From Pseudomonas poae (GTDB lineage Bacteria > Pseudomonadota > Gammaproteobacteria > Pseudomonadales > Pseudomonadaceae): a stretch of DNA of 64,000 nt. The stretch covers positions 4,097,001-4,161,000 of the forward strand of contig CP110972.1 in NCBI GenBank assembly GCA_028869255.1, in the 5' to 3' direction. The translations under genes were made by a program, and so were the position numbers. The notes under the pieces were generated by a model. It had not been told where the DNA came from. It did not search any database and worked only from the letters and a program-made list of their open reading frames with translations. This document shows positions 28,604 to 38,215 of the stretch, piece by piece (within the stretch, counting starts at the first letter, position 1; every line of letters begins with the position of its first letter).

Positions 28604-29474
28604 TCAGGGCTGTTGCGCCTGGCCCACCAGCCACGCCATCAAGGCTTCAAGGCCCGCCGAAGGCTCAGTCCCCGACGGGTACACCAGGTAATACCCCATC
28701 CCCGTCGGCACCCGCAGTTCAAACGGCGTCGCCAACCGCCCGGCCTTCAGGTCCTCGCCAATCAACGCACTGTCGCCAATCGCCACGCCTGAACCTTGCG
28801 ACGCCACCGTCATCGCCAGATCCAGGGTTTCGAAATGATGCCCCTGGGCCAGGTTGCTCAAGCGTGTGTTCGCCGCCTTAAGCCACAACGCCCAATCCCG
28901 CTCGTCCCGCGTGGTGCAGCAGCACCTGTTGTTGCAGATCCGCCGGTGTGCGCAAGCGCTCGAGCAAAACCGGTGCGCAGACCGGCGTGAGTTGCTCATC
29001 AAACAAATGCCGCGCTTCGACCGACTGCTCGGCGATGGGCGCATAGATCACCGCCGCGTCGAATTGCTCACGGCGAAAGTCCACGGTGTAGGCCACGGTG
29101 GTGGTGAGTTCCACCGGCACGTCCGGCCGCTCCTTCTGCCACTGCATCAAGCGCGGCAGCAGCCAGCGCATCACGCAGGTGGACGCCTTGAGTTGCAGGG
29201 TTTCGCGGCGGCTGCCGATCTGCTCCACCGCGTCGCCGAGCAGGCCAAACACGTGCTGCGCCCGCAGCGACCATTCACGGCCCTCCTCGGTCAGCCTCAA
29301 CCCCCGCGCCTGGCGCTGGAACAAGGCATAGCCCAAGTGGCTTTCCAGCCCGGCGACCTGCCGGCTCACCGCGCCCTGGGTGATGTGCAGTTGCTCGGCG
29401 GCACGGGTGAAATTGCAGCACTGGGCCGTGACCCAGAACGTGTGCAATGCAGGCAATGGCGGAAGGCGTTTCAT
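28604..29474 (-). pseudogene. LysR-family regulator (GcvA/TrpI type), frameshifted
   Basis: The N-terminal half (MKRLPPLPALHTFWVTAQCC, HTH at FTRAAEQLHITQGAVSRQVA) ends out of frame at about 28913 after LLHHAG. The C-terminal half resumes TTRDERDWALWLKAANTRLS and ends GQAQQP. Restoring two bases (AC) or removing one in the CACCACG stretch gives about 290 residues, the normal LysR length. PPLPALHTFWVTA is typical of the GcvA/TrpI/AmpR subgroup. It is divergent from aruI with 110 bp between starts, so it is the likely regulator of the aruI-aldehyde dehydrogenase operon if functional. Confidence 0.82.
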
Positions 29475-29585
29475 AAGGGGCGAGCCATGACGTGAGGACA
29501 TGGCTAGTATGACTTTTTATCGATTGTTGCCGCTACGGGCCAGCCGCTCCAATAGCGCCTTGAATCCATAACAAGAGCGACATGT

Positions 29586-31211
29586 ATGGCGACCTGCGGC
29601 GAAGTATTGGTCAACCTCCTGGAAAGCTACGGCGTGGACCAAGTGTTCGGCATCCCCGGCGTGCACACCGTGGAGCTGTATCGCGGCCTGGCCCGCTCGA
29701 GCATCCGGCACGTGACCCCGCGCCACGAACAGGGCGCCGGTTTTATGGCCGACGGCTATGCGCGCACCAGCGGCAAACCCGGCGTGTGCTTCATCATCAC
29801 CGGCCCCGGCATGACCAATATCACCACGGCCATGGGCCAGGCCTACGCCGATTCGATCCCGATGCTGGTGATTTCCAGCGTGCAATCGCGCAGCCAACTG
29901 GGCGGCGGGCGCGGCAAGCTGCATGAGCTGCCGAACCAGGGCGCGATGATGGCCGGCGTGGCCGCGTTCTCGCACACCCTGATGTCGGCGGCGGAGTTGC
30001 CGGGCGTGCTGGCGCGGGCGTTTGCGCTGTTTCAGGCGGGGCGACCGCGCCCGGTGCACATCGAGATCCCGCTGGACGTGCTGGTGGAAAACGCCGATGC
30101 GTTGCTCGCCAGTGAGCCCGTGAGTGTGGCCCGGGCCGGTGCGGCGCCGTCGGCGGTCAAGCAGATGAGCCAGTTGCTCGCCGCCGCCAAGCGGCCGCTG
30201 ATCCTCGCCGGTGGCGGTGCCATCGATGCAGCCCCGGCGCTGACACGCCTGGCGGAAACCCTCGGCGCACCGGTGGCCCTGACCATCAACGCCAAGGGCA
30301 TGCTGCCCTCCAGCCACCCGTTGCTGATCGGCTCGACCCAGACCCTGGTCGCCACGCGTGCGTTGGTCGCCGAAGCCGACGTGGTGCTGGCGATTGGTAC
30401 TGAGCTGGCGGAAACCGACTATGACGTGACCTTTGCCGGCGGCTTTGAAATCCCCGGCGCGCTGCTGCGCATCGATATCGACCCGGACCAGACCGTGCGC
30501 AACTACCCGCCCCAGGTCGCGCTGGTGGCGGACGCACAGATCGCCGCCGAGGCCTTGCTGGCTGAGCTGAACAGCATGCCCTTGGCCGCTCGGACCGGCG
30601 ATTGGGGCGCGCACCGCGTGGCCCGTTTGTGGGCCGAATTGACGCCCGCCTGGGACGCCGCGACCCGCGCACAAACCCTGTTCCTCAACACCGTACTGCA
30701 AACGTTGCCCAACGCCGTACTGGTGGGCGATTCGACCCAGCCGGTGTACAGCGGCAACCTCACGCTGAACCTCGATCACCCGCGCCGCTGGTTCAACTCG
30801 TCCACCGGCTACGGCACCCTGGGCTACGCGTTGCCGGCCGCGATCGGCGCCTGGCTGGGGCGTGGGGATGGGCAACCGGTGGTGTGCCTGATCGGCGACG
30901 GCGGGCTGCAATTCACCCTGCCGGAACTGGCCAGCGCGGTGGAAGCGCGCACGCCGATCATCGTGTTGCTGTGGAATAACCAGGGCTACGAAGAGATTAA
31001 AAAGTACATGCTCAACCGCGCCATCGAGCCGGTCGGCGTGGACATCTACACCCCGGACTTTATCGGCGTGGCCCAGGCACTGGGGGCGGCAGCTGAAAGC
31101 GTGCACGGCGTAGACCAGTTGCGCAGCGCATTGCGCGCCGCTGCTGATCGCCAGGGGCCGACGCTGATTGAAATCGACCAGGGACTTTGGATGAAGGAGG
31201 TCGCGCTATGA
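29586..31211 (+). CDS. aruI: Thiamine-diphosphate 2-keto acid decarboxylase (AruI-like)
   Basis: The 541-residue protein has the three domains of acetolactate synthase-type enzymes: an N-terminal pyrimidine-binding domain with catalytic Glu in RHEQGAGFMADGYAR, a central domain, and a C-terminal ThDP domain with GDGGLQFTLPELASAV...NNQGYEEIKKYM (GDG-N26-NN motif). It resembles AruI, which decarboxylates 5-guanidino-2-oxopentanoate in the arginine transaminase pathway to 4-guanidinobutyraldehyde. The downstream overlapping aldehyde dehydrogenase would oxidise that product, which supports the call. No arginine transaminase gene is in the window. Confidence 0.8.
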   Translation: MATCGEVLVNLLESYGVDQVFGIPGVHTVELYRGLARSSIRHVTPRHEQGAGFMADGYARTSGKPGVCFIITGPGMTNITTAMGQAYADSIPMLVISSVQSRSQLGGGRGKLHELPNQGAMMAGVAAFSHTLMSAAELPGVLARAFALFQAGRPRPVHIEIPLDVLVENADALLASEPVSVARAGAAPSAVKQMSQLLAAAKRPLILAGGGAIDAAPALTRLAETLGAPVALTINAKGMLPSSHPLLIGSTQTLVATRALVAEADVVLAIGTELAETDYDVTFAGGFEIPGALLRIDIDPDQTVRNYPPQVALVADAQIAAEALLAELNSMPLAARTGDWGAHRVARLWAELTPAWDAATRAQTLFLNTVLQTLPNAVLVGDSTQPVYSGNLTLNLDHPRRWFNSSTGYGTLGYALPAAIGAWLGRGDGQPVVCLIGDGGLQFTLPELASAVEARTPIIVLLWNNQGYEEIKKYMLNRAIEPVGVDIYTPDFIGVAQALGAAAESVHGVDQLRSALRAAADRQGPTLIEIDQGLWMKEVAL

Positions 31212-32650
31212 GCACAGTATTGAACGGTGTGTACATCGGCGGTAGCTGGCGGGCAGGCCATGAGGTGCTGGAGGTGATCAACCCGGCCACCGAGCAGGCG
31301 CTGGCCCGGGTCAGCGTTGGCGATGCGAGCACCGTGACCCAGGCGGTCGACGCCGCCGGCGCGGCCTTTGGCGACTGGTCGAAAAGCACCGGCCGTGATC
31401 GTGGCGCGCTGTTGCGCAAGGTCGCCCACGGTGTGAGCGAGCAACGCGAACAACTGATGCGGTTGCAGTCGAGCAACAACGGCAAGCCGCTGTTTGAAGC
31501 GGGTATCGACGTGGACGACGTGATCGCCACCTTCGAGTACTACGCCGGCCTTGCCGAACAGATGGACGCCGCGCAAGACCAGGCGGTGGAGCTGCCCAGC
31601 GAGGCTTTCAGCGCCCGCCTGCGCCGCGAACCCTGCGGCGTGGTGGGGCTGATCGTGCCGTGGAACTTCCCGATGGTGACCACCGCCTGGAAACTCGCCC
31701 CGGCCCTCGCCGCCGGTTGCTGCGTGGTGCTCAAGCCGTCGGAGGTCACGCCGCTGGCGGAGCTGCAGTTGGCGCGGATCATTGCCGATGCAGGCTTCCC
31801 GGCCGGCGTATTCAATCTGGTGTGCGGCACGGGCCTGGCCGTTGGCGCACCGCTGGCGGCGGACAGCCGGGTGGCGAAGATTTCCTTCACCGGCAGCAAC
31901 GCCGTGGGGGTGCAGGTGATGCAACGCGCCGCAGAAACCATCAAGGGTGTAAGCCTGGAACTGGGCGGTAAATCCTCGTTGCTGGTGCTGGCCGATGCCG
32001 ACCTCGACCTGGCCGTGGAGCTGGCGTGTGGCGGTGGTTTTTTCAACGCCGGGCAAATGTGTTCGGCCACCAGTCGCGTGTTGGTGGCCGACCGCCTGGC
32101 CGATGAATTCCTGCGGCGCTTGCAGGCGCGGACTGAAGGGATTCGCGTGGCTGACCCGTTTGCCGACGATGTGGAAATGGGCGCGCTGATCAACCGTACG
32201 CAGTACCAGCGGGTGCTGGGGCATATCCAGCGTGGCATTGCGGATGGCGCACGTTTGCTGTGTGGCGGGGAGCGTCCGGCAGACTTGCCCAAGGGCTTTT
32301 TCATCCGCCCCACGGTGTTCACCGAGGTGCCGCTGGACAGCGCATTGTGGAACCAGGAAATCTTCGGCCCGGTGCTGTGTGTAAGGCGTTTCGCCTCGGA
32401 GGCCGAGGCCATCGCCCTGGCCAACGACAGCGATTTCGGCCTGGTGGCCAGTGTGGTCAGTGCCAGCGCCGAAACCGCCGAGCGCGTGGCCAATGCCTTG
32501 CAGGCCGGTATGGTGTGGATCAACGCCCCGCAGGTGATCTTCGCGCAGACGGCGTGGGGCGGTTACAAGCAGAGCAGCCTCGGCCGTGAGCTGGGGCCAT
32601 GGGGGTTGGCGGCGTTTCAGGAGATCAAGCATGTGATCCGGGCGAACTGA
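31208..32650 (+). CDS. Aldehyde dehydrogenase, probably 4-guanidinobutyraldehyde
   Basis: The 480-residue NAD(P)-dependent enzyme has the catalytic Glu in GVSLELGGKSS and the nucleophilic Cys in FFNAGQMCSATSR. Also visible are PWNFPMVTTAWKLAPALAAG (oxyanion Asn), FTGSNAVGVQVM (cofactor) and EIFGPVLCVRRF. It starts with ATGA overlapping the aruI stop, so translation is coupled. Position suggests oxidation of the AruI product to 4-guanidinobutyrate; sequence alone cannot exclude betaine- or gamma-aminobutyraldehyde substrates. Confidence 0.88.
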   Translation: MSTVLNGVYIGGSWRAGHEVLEVINPATEQALARVSVGDASTVTQAVDAAGAAFGDWSKSTGRDRGALLRKVAHGVSEQREQLMRLQSSNNGKPLFEAGIDVDDVIATFEYYAGLAEQMDAAQDQAVELPSEAFSARLRREPCGVVGLIVPWNFPMVTTAWKLAPALAAGCCVVLKPSEVTPLAELQLARIIADAGFPAGVFNLVCGTGLAVGAPLAADSRVAKISFTGSNAVGVQVMQRAAETIKGVSLELGGKSSLLVLADADLDLAVELACGGGFFNAGQMCSATSRVLVADRLADEFLRRLQARTEGIRVADPFADDVEMGALINRTQYQRVLGHIQRGIADGARLLCGGERPADLPKGFFIRPTVFTEVPLDSALWNQEIFGPVLCVRRFASEAEAIALANDSDFGLVASVVSASAETAERVANALQAGMVWINAPQVIFAQTAWGGYKQSSLGRELGPWGLAAFQEIKHVIRAN

Positions 32651-32675
32651 TCACCTCGTTTTGTGGCAACTGGTT

Positions 32676-32815
32676 TTTTGTGGCGAGCGGGCTTGCCCGC
32701 GTTGGGGCGCGAAGCGGCCCCAGTGCGCAGGAATGTGGTGTATCAGACATTTCTCTTCGTATGGTTTTCAGGGCTGCTTCGCAGCCCAACGCGGGCAAGC
32801 CCGCTCGCCACACAA
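32676..32815. repeat. REPIN (GTGGCGAGCGGGC type)
   Basis: TGTGGCGAGCGGGCTTGCCC and GGGCAAGCCCGCTCGCCACA are inverted ends. Inner arms GCGTTGGGGC and GCAGCCCAACGC are separated by about 60 bp. It is the same subtype as the element at 18.1 kb. Confidence 0.88.
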
Positions 32816-32922
32816 AGCCCACTGGCAGTGATCTGTATTTTTTAGATAGCCCCTGCGACTTTCTCATTTGCCCCCCTCCCCGCCCATGGCCTGATTCGCC
32901 CTTGTTCATTCAAGGCTTGCCC

Positions 32923-34110
32923 ATGGAAAACGTTCACGCAAAACCCACCACCGCCCTCTGGCTGATGATCAGCGTTGTACTGGTCGCCCTTAACCTGCGC
33001 CCATCGATGGCTGCCGTTGGCCCGCTGTTGTCATCGATTCGCGGCGACGTGCCGTTGAGCTTCAGCAGCGCGGCGTTGCTGACCATGTTGCCGGTCATGG
33101 CCATGGGCCTGGCGATGTTCTTTGGCATGGGCCTGGCCAAGCGCTTCGGCGAGCACCGCAGCATCGTGGTGTCACTGCTGGTGATCGGCCTGGCCACGCT
33201 ATCGCGGTTGTTTCTGGACTCGGCACTGGAGCTGATTGTCAGCGCAATCGCAGCCGGTGTCGGGATTGCGCTGATCCAGGCAGTGATGCCGGCGTTGATC
33301 AAGTCGCGGTTCAGCGACAACGTTTCGCTGTTTATGGGGCTGTACGTCACCGCGATCATGGGCGGCGCCGCGTTGGCGGCGTCCTTCGCACCGTTCGTGC
33401 AGGTGCAGACCGGCAGCTGGCGCATCGGCCTGGCGATCTGGGCCGCCCTCGCGCTGCTGGCCCTGGTGTTCTGGTACGCCCAGCGCTCGGTATTGCCGCC
33501 GTTGCCGCACGCCGGCTCCGGCCCACAGGAGTGGTTTTTCGGTAATCGCCGTGCCTGGTTGCTGGCGATCTTTTTTGGCCTCGGCACCGCGTCCTATACC
33601 TGTGTGCTGGCGTGGCTGGCGCCGTACTACGTGGAGTTGGGCTGGAGTGAACAGAACGCCGGTTTGCTGCTGGGCTTTCTCACGGCGATGGAAGTGGTCT
33701 CCGGCCTGGTCACCCCAGCCATCGCCAACCGCCGTCAGGATAAACGCGGTGTGGTCGCGGTGTTGCTGGTGCTGATCATCGCCGGGTTCTGCGGCCTGAT
33801 TCTCATCCCGCAACACTTGAGCCTGCTGTGGCCGTGCCTGCTGGGCCTGGGCATCGGCGGGCTGTTCCCGATGAGCCTGATCTTGTCCCTCGACCACCTG
33901 GACAACCCGCGCCGCGCCGGTGGCCTCACCGCCTTTGTGCAAGGCATCGGCTACCTGATCGCCGGCCTGTCGCCACTGATTGCCGGAATCATCCGTGACC
34001 AACTGGGCAGCTTCGAATGGGCTTGGTGGGCGCTGACCGCCGTGGTGGTGGTAATGCTGTTGATCGTCACGCGCTTCAATCCACGCTATTACACGCAGCA
34101 TATTCGCTGA
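32923..34110 (+). CDS. CynX/NimT-family MFS transporter
   Basis: The 395-residue protein has about 12 membrane segments. LNLRPSMAAVGPLLSSIRGD in TM1 is the CynX/NimT hallmark; AMFFGMGLAKRFGEHRSI is motif A. Cytoplasmic-loop and second-half features (PCLLGLGIGGLFPMSLILSL, AFVQGIGYLIAGLSPLIAGI) match the family. The name comes from CynX (cyanate) and NimT (2-nitroimidazole), but members carry varied small molecules. The ATG at 32923 is preferred over longer frames that run back into the REPIN. The LysR gene downstream on the same strand may regulate it. Confidence 0.85.
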   Translation: MENVHAKPTTALWLMISVVLVALNLRPSMAAVGPLLSSIRGDVPLSFSSAALLTMLPVMAMGLAMFFGMGLAKRFGEHRSIVVSLLVIGLATLSRLFLDSALELIVSAIAAGVGIALIQAVMPALIKSRFSDNVSLFMGLYVTAIMGGAALAASFAPFVQVQTGSWRIGLAIWAALALLALVFWYAQRSVLPPLPHAGSGPQEWFFGNRRAWLLAIFFGLGTASYTCVLAWLAPYYVELGWSEQNAGLLLGFLTAMEVVSGLVTPAIANRRQDKRGVVAVLLVLIIAGFCGLILIPQHLSLLWPCLLGLGIGGLFPMSLILSLDHLDNPRRAGGLTAFVQGIGYLIAGLSPLIAGIIRDQLGSFEWAWWALTAVVVVMLLIVTRFNPRYYTQHIR

Positions 34111-34233
34111 CGTCGTGTTGCAAACAGTATTTGTCCCACTCAAAACATAGAAACGCCCTACAGAGCTTTCTATTGGCACGTCCGTTCCGTTAAGCTTTTG
34201 TGCTTGTCGCGCAAGGCTTATCGGACGGAATGG

Positions 34234-35169
34234 ATGCTAAACAGTAACTTGCTCAGAAAGCTCGATATGCAGGACTTGATGGTGTTTATCGCCGTCTACG
34301 ACCAGAGCAGCGTTACCGAGGTGTCAGAAACGCTGTTCGTCAGCCAGTCCACCGTGAGCTACAGCCTGAAGAAGCTGCGCACCAGTTTCGAGGATGAGCT
34401 GTTTATCAACACGCGGGCGGGCATGCGCCCTACGTACAAGGCCACGACCATGTACGGCCATGTGCAGAAAATCCTCGAAAGCATCAACCTCTGCCACGCC
34501 GGTGGCCAGGCGTTCGACCCGACCCAGAAGGCCGTGACGTTCAACGTGTGCGCGCCGGAATACTTCGAACAGTTGATCCTGCCGCGCCTGTTGAAAAACT
34601 TCGACCGTGCCGACTTGCCGGTGATCGTCAATGTGCAGAAGCTGGAAACCGACATCCCCGCCGACGACCTGCGCGAAGGCCGCCTGGACCTGGTGATCTG
34701 CTTCGGCCCGCACTTTCACCGGGCCCACAAGGACTTCAAAACCCAGATGTTGCTGGAGGACGACCTGGTGTGCGTCTTCGACAAACGCTCGGCGCCTCGC
34801 GAGTCGGTGTTCAGCCTGCAAGCCTTCGTCGAACGGCGCCATGTGTTCCCCACGCCCTGGACCTCCGACACCAACATGGTCGACGGCTGGCTGGCGCGCC
34901 AGGCTCACAAGCGCCAGGTGATTGCCCGGGCCAATAGCTACAGCGCGGCGCTGAAGATGATTACCGGTACCGACTTTATCGTCACTCTGCCGCGCCGCGT
35001 GCAAAAGCTGCTGGCCCCGGCCACGGTGTTCGGCCATTGCGAAGCACCGAACGGGTTGCCGGGGTTTACCCTGGATATGCAGTGGAATGAAACCAGTGAA
35101 CAGGACAGTGCCAATACCTGGTTTCGTGAGCAGGTGGTGAAGGTGTGCGCGGATCAAGGGCTGTTATAA
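34234..35169 (+). CDS. LysR-family regulator (NodD-like group)
   Basis: The 311-residue protein starts MLNSNLLRKLDMQDLMVFIA. The HTH SSVTEVSETLFVSQSTVSYS is followed by LKKLRTSFEDELFINTRAG, in which the ELF(I/V)xTRxGM pattern marks the NodD/LeuO-like subgroup. The effector domain (residues about 95-300) is complete. The frame extends back to 34198, but the family start fits 34234. Tandem with the CynX-type transporter gene. Ligand unknown. Confidence 0.85.
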   Translation: MLNSNLLRKLDMQDLMVFIAVYDQSSVTEVSETLFVSQSTVSYSLKKLRTSFEDELFINTRAGMRPTYKATTMYGHVQKILESINLCHAGGQAFDPTQKAVTFNVCAPEYFEQLILPRLLKNFDRADLPVIVNVQKLETDIPADDLREGRLDLVICFGPHFHRAHKDFKTQMLLEDDLVCVFDKRSAPRESVFSLQAFVERRHVFPTPWTSDTNMVDGWLARQAHKRQVIARANSYSAALKMITGTDFIVTLPRRVQKLLAPATVFGHCEAPNGLPGFTLDMQWNETSEQDSANTWFREQVVKVCADQGLL

Positions 35170-35188
35170 CCCCACAGCGTATTGCGCG

Positions 35189-35551
35189 TCAGCCGATGGC
35201 GACTTTGCTGTAGGAGTCGCGGTCCATGTCTACCAGCAGGACACTCAGTTGAACCTGCACGTCCGCCGGCCAATCGCCCATATCCTGCAATGCCGCCAAC
35301 AGGCTTTGCGACAACTGCTGCTTGACCTGCGGTGAACGCCCGCTGAGCAGCGACAGCTTCACCGCGATAAAGGCGCGTGGGTTGAGGGAGGTGCCCACCT
35401 GGAAACTCTCGAGTTTGATTGCGCGGCTTTTGATATCGAACTCGGAGCCAAACTGCCCGGATGCCATCAGCACGTTGTTGAGCCGCAACAAGGTTTTCTC
35501 GACGGCGAGGCCCGTCAGGTTGGCGGTGTATTCCAGGTGCAGGTGCGGCAT
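35189..35551 (-). CDS. 5-Carboxymethyl-2-hydroxymuconate isomerase-like tautomerase
   Basis: The 120-residue protein begins MPHLHLEYTANLTG, placing Pro at position 1 after Met removal, the catalytic base of this tautomerase family. SRAIKLESFQVGTSLNPRAF and VKLSLLSGRSPQVKQQLSQS match the HpcD/HpaF isomerase of homoprotocatechuate breakdown. No other hpa genes are present, so this stand-alone copy may act elsewhere. It is convergent with the NodD-like LysR gene and tandem with another LysR gene. Confidence 0.82.
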   Translation of the reverse strand: MPHLHLEYTANLTGLAVEKTLLRLNNVLMASGQFGSEFDIKSRAIKLESFQVGTSLNPRAFIAVKLSLLSGRSPQVKQQLSQSLLAALQDMGDWPADVQVQLSVLLVDMDRDSYSKVAIG

Positions 35552-35632
35552 GGGTTTCTCCAGGTTTGTAGTAGGAAGAGTCGTAGATATATAGCACGAG
35601 GCACTCCGCCCCAGGCATGAAAGCTCTGTCAG

Positions 35633-36556
35633 TCAGGGTTTGCCCGCCAGGCCACGGTCACTCATGAATGCCTCCAGGCGCGAACGCACCCAGCGCTCGG
35701 CCGGGTCGGTGTCCACATGGCTGAGCCAGACCATGGATAAATCCAGGGTGGGCGTCTCGAACGGGAACGGCTCACAGAACAGGTTGCCCGACACTGCCAT
35801 GGCCTCGGCGGTGTAGTCCGGCAGGCTGGCGATCAGGTCGGTGCCGGCCAGCAACGCCGGCAGCGCGCTGTATTGCGGCACCGACAACACCACGTGGCGC
35901 TTGCGGCCGATTTCCGCCAGCCACTCATCGGCGAACCCGGCCACGTTGGCGGTGTGGGACACCAGCACATGCGGGCGTGAGCAATATTCGTCGAGGGTCA
36001 GCGGCGTGTCGCTGGCGTCGGCGCGCAATAACCGGGGGCGGATATGGCGCAACAATTTGCGCTTGGCATTAGCCGGTAGACCACGGGTCTGGGTGATGCC
36101 GACGGTGATATCCCCGGAGGCCAATAGATCGGGAATCCGCCAATAGTCCACGTGTTGCACCACGAACACCACTTGCGGCGCTTCCTGGCGCAGGGCACGC
36201 AGCAGCGGCGGCAACAGGCCGAACTCGACATCATCCGACAGGCCGATGCGAAAGGTCATGGTGCTGATGGAGGGGTCGAAATCGTGGGTCAGGCTCAAGG
36301 CCGACGATAATGAATCGAGGGCCGGCGACAGGTGCTGGATGATTTCTTCGGCGCGGGCGGTGGGCTCCATGCGGTGGCCGACGCGAATAAACAGCGGGTC
36401 ATTGAACAAGGTGCGCAAACGGTTGAGGGCTGAACTGATGGTGGGCTGGCCGAGAAACAGCTTCTCCGCCACCCGCGTCACGTTGCGCTCCAGCATCAGC
36501 GCCTCGAACACCACCATCAGGTTGATGTCGGCCTTGCGTAATTCATTGCGATTCAT
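35633..36556 (-). CDS. LysR-family regulator (NodD-like group)
   Basis: The 307-residue protein begins MNRNELRKADINLMVVFEAL, with HTH NVTRVAEKLFLGQPTISSAL and LRTLFNDPLFIRVGHRMEPT, typical of the NodD/LeuO-like LysR branch. The full effector domain ends FMSDRGLAGKP. It lies immediately upstream of the tautomerase gene on the same strand and back-to-back with a small membrane protein gene. Target and ligand are unknown. Confidence 0.87.
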   Translation of the reverse strand: MNRNELRKADINLMVVFEALMLERNVTRVAEKLFLGQPTISSALNRLRTLFNDPLFIRVGHRMEPTARAEEIIQHLSPALDSLSSALSLTHDFDPSISTMTFRIGLSDDVEFGLLPPLLRALRQEAPQVVFVVQHVDYWRIPDLLASGDITVGITQTRGLPANAKRKLLRHIRPRLLRADASDTPLTLDEYCSRPHVLVSHTANVAGFADEWLAEIGRKRHVVLSVPQYSALPALLAGTDLIASLPDYTAEAMAVSGNLFCEPFPFETPTLDLSMVWLSHVDTDPAERWVRSRLEAFMSDRGLAGKP

Positions 36557-36683
36557 CGGCGCCTGCCCATTCCCAAGACTAGCCGCAGTTTAGAAAGCCC
36601 CAGGGGCTGCGTCTATGTGCGCACTGTTCATCGGGCAGCTTTGGGACTATAAATCAGCTCTTCAAGGTCGCAGGAACACCATC

Positions 36684-36863
36684 GTGCTGGTCATTCTCGC
36701 CTTGGCCATTATCGTGGCCGGGTTCTGTCTCTGGGTTATCCGCTTTATCGCCCACCCCACCGCCCGCACCTTGTTGCGGGTGTTTGTGGGCCTGTGCCTG
36801 GCGGCGGTGGGGGCGTACCTGGTGCTGGCGTCAGGGTTTCCTATTTCGTTGCTGGTTTCATAA
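36684..36863 (+). CDS. Small two-helix membrane protein
   Basis: A GTG at 36684 with AGGA eight bases upstream opens a 59-codon frame: VLVILALAIIVAGFCLWVIR (first TM), a short basic loop AHPTARTLLR, and VFVGLCLAAVGAYLVLASGF (second TM). The frame is also open from an ATG at 36615, but that extension looks non-coding. No family recognised. Its 3' end overlaps the convergent MFS gene by about 23 bp. Confidence 0.5.
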   Translation: MLVILALAIIVAGFCLWVIRFIAHPTARTLLRVFVGLCLAAVGAYLVLASGFPISLLVS

Positions 36864-38160
36864 CCCCCTGCGAAGTCGGCGCCTGTTCCTGGCCCTGGCG
36901 CAAACGCAGGGCCGCCAGCGCGGCGATCACCAGCACCACGGCAATCACTTTGAGGCCATTCATCGCATTGCCGGTGCTCATCTCGATGGCGCCCATCACC
37001 GAAGGCCCGACGAACCCGCCCAGCAGCCCGCACGCGTTGACGAAGCCCAGCCCGCCTGCCAGCGCCACGCCCTTGAGGCGCGAGGCCGGGTAAAGAAACA
37101 CGATCGACTGCACCACAAAGAACATCACCGCCGACAGGCAAAAGCCCAGCAGGCTGAACACCGGCCCCGACACCGAAGCGATGCCCAACCCCAGCGCCAT
37201 GGTCAGCAAGCCGGTGACCAGCAATCGGCGGCAACGCCCGGGCGTGGTCGCAAACCGTGGAATCAATACGGCGCCGAGTGCCGCCGCAATCCACGGCAGC
37301 GAGGTCAGCAGGCCGACGCTCATGGTGCTCAGCTCGCCGTACTTGCTGATGATGCTCGGCAGGAAAAAAATCACGGTGTAGACGGTGATCTGGTGGCAAA
37401 AGTACACCAAGATCGCCAGCAGGATTTGCGGGGTCAGCCAGTTTTTCAACGAGTGCCCGCCCTCCCCGGCACCTTCCTCGGTTTCTTGCGCAATGCGCTG
37501 TTCGATCCCGCGTGCTTCTTCGGCCGACAACCACGGCGCCTTGCTCGGGCGATCCGGCAACTTGCGCCACACCACCCAGGCAAAGGCCACGGCCGGCAAG
37601 CCTTCAAGCAGGAACATCCATTGCCAGCCGTGCCAGCCAAGCAGACCATCCATGCGCATCAAGGCCGCGCCCACCGGGCCGCCGATGATGTTGGCAAAGC
37701 ACACGCCGAGCAGGAAGTAACCGGTGGCCCGCGCCCGTTGTTCACGGTTGAACCAGTAGGTCAGGTACAACATCACACCGGGAAACAGCCCCGCCTCGGC
37801 GATGCCCAGCAACAGGCGCAGCACGTAGAACGAGGTCTCGCCCTGCACAAAGGCCATGGCCGCCGAGATCAGGCCCCAGGTCACCATGATGCGGGCGATC
37901 CAGAAGCGTGCGCCGACCTTGTGCATGATCAGGTTGCTGGGGATCTCCGACAGCGCATACGTCAGGAAAAACAAGCCGGCGCCCAGCCCGTACGCCGCAG
38001 CGGAAATGCCCAGGTCGACGTCCAGATGATGCTTGGCCAGGGCAATGTTGGTGCGGTCCAGAAAGCTCAGGATGTAGGCGATGATCAGCAAGGGCATCAG
38101 CTTGGCGAACATCAGTTTGTTCAACGCCTGCGGCTCGCGGGCGTGGGTGGCGGTAGTCAT
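36841..38160 (-). CDS. ACS-family MFS transporter (anion:cation symporter)
   Basis: The 439-residue protein starts MTTATHAREPQALNKLMFAK with a strong AGAGGAA Shine-Dalgarno. YILSFLDRTNIALAKHHLD is the ACS TM1 motif, EIPSNLIMHKVGARFWIARI the motif A loop, and LLLGIAEAGLFPGVMLYLTY the TM4 signature. The family imports organic anions such as phthalate, tartrate, hexuronates and 4-hydroxyphenylacetate by proton symport. It appears fused to the upstream MFS gene in one 910-codon frame only because of a frameshift in that gene. It belongs to the BKACE/SMP-30 cluster and probably imports its substrate. Confidence 0.85.
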   Translation of the reverse strand: MTTATHAREPQALNKLMFAKLMPLLIIAYILSFLDRTNIALAKHHLDVDLGISAAAYGLGAGLFFLTYALSEIPSNLIMHKVGARFWIARIMVTWGLISAAMAFVQGETSFYVLRLLLGIAEAGLFPGVMLYLTYWFNREQRARATGYFLLGVCFANIIGGPVGAALMRMDGLLGWHGWQWMFLLEGLPAVAFAWVVWRKLPDRPSKAPWLSAEEARGIEQRIAQETEEGAGEGGHSLKNWLTPQILLAILVYFCHQITVYTVIFFLPSIISKYGELSTMSVGLLTSLPWIAAALGAVLIPRFATTPGRCRRLLVTGLLTMALGLGIASVSGPVFSLLGFCLSAVMFFVVQSIVFLYPASRLKGVALAGGLGFVNACGLLGGFVGPSVMGAIEMSTGNAMNGLKVIAVVLVIAALAALRLRQGQEQAPTSQGVMKPATK

Positions 38161-38215
38161 CGGCAATTCCTCTGGGCGCCCCGCCAGCCAGGCTGGGGGG
38201 CGCATCGGTGTTGTT

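Noticed and set aside
29517..31106. A 529-codon minus-strand frame opposite aruI
   Set aside because: Composition is rich in His, Gln and Arg with no domain pattern, and it covers a complete ThDP enzyme on the other strand.
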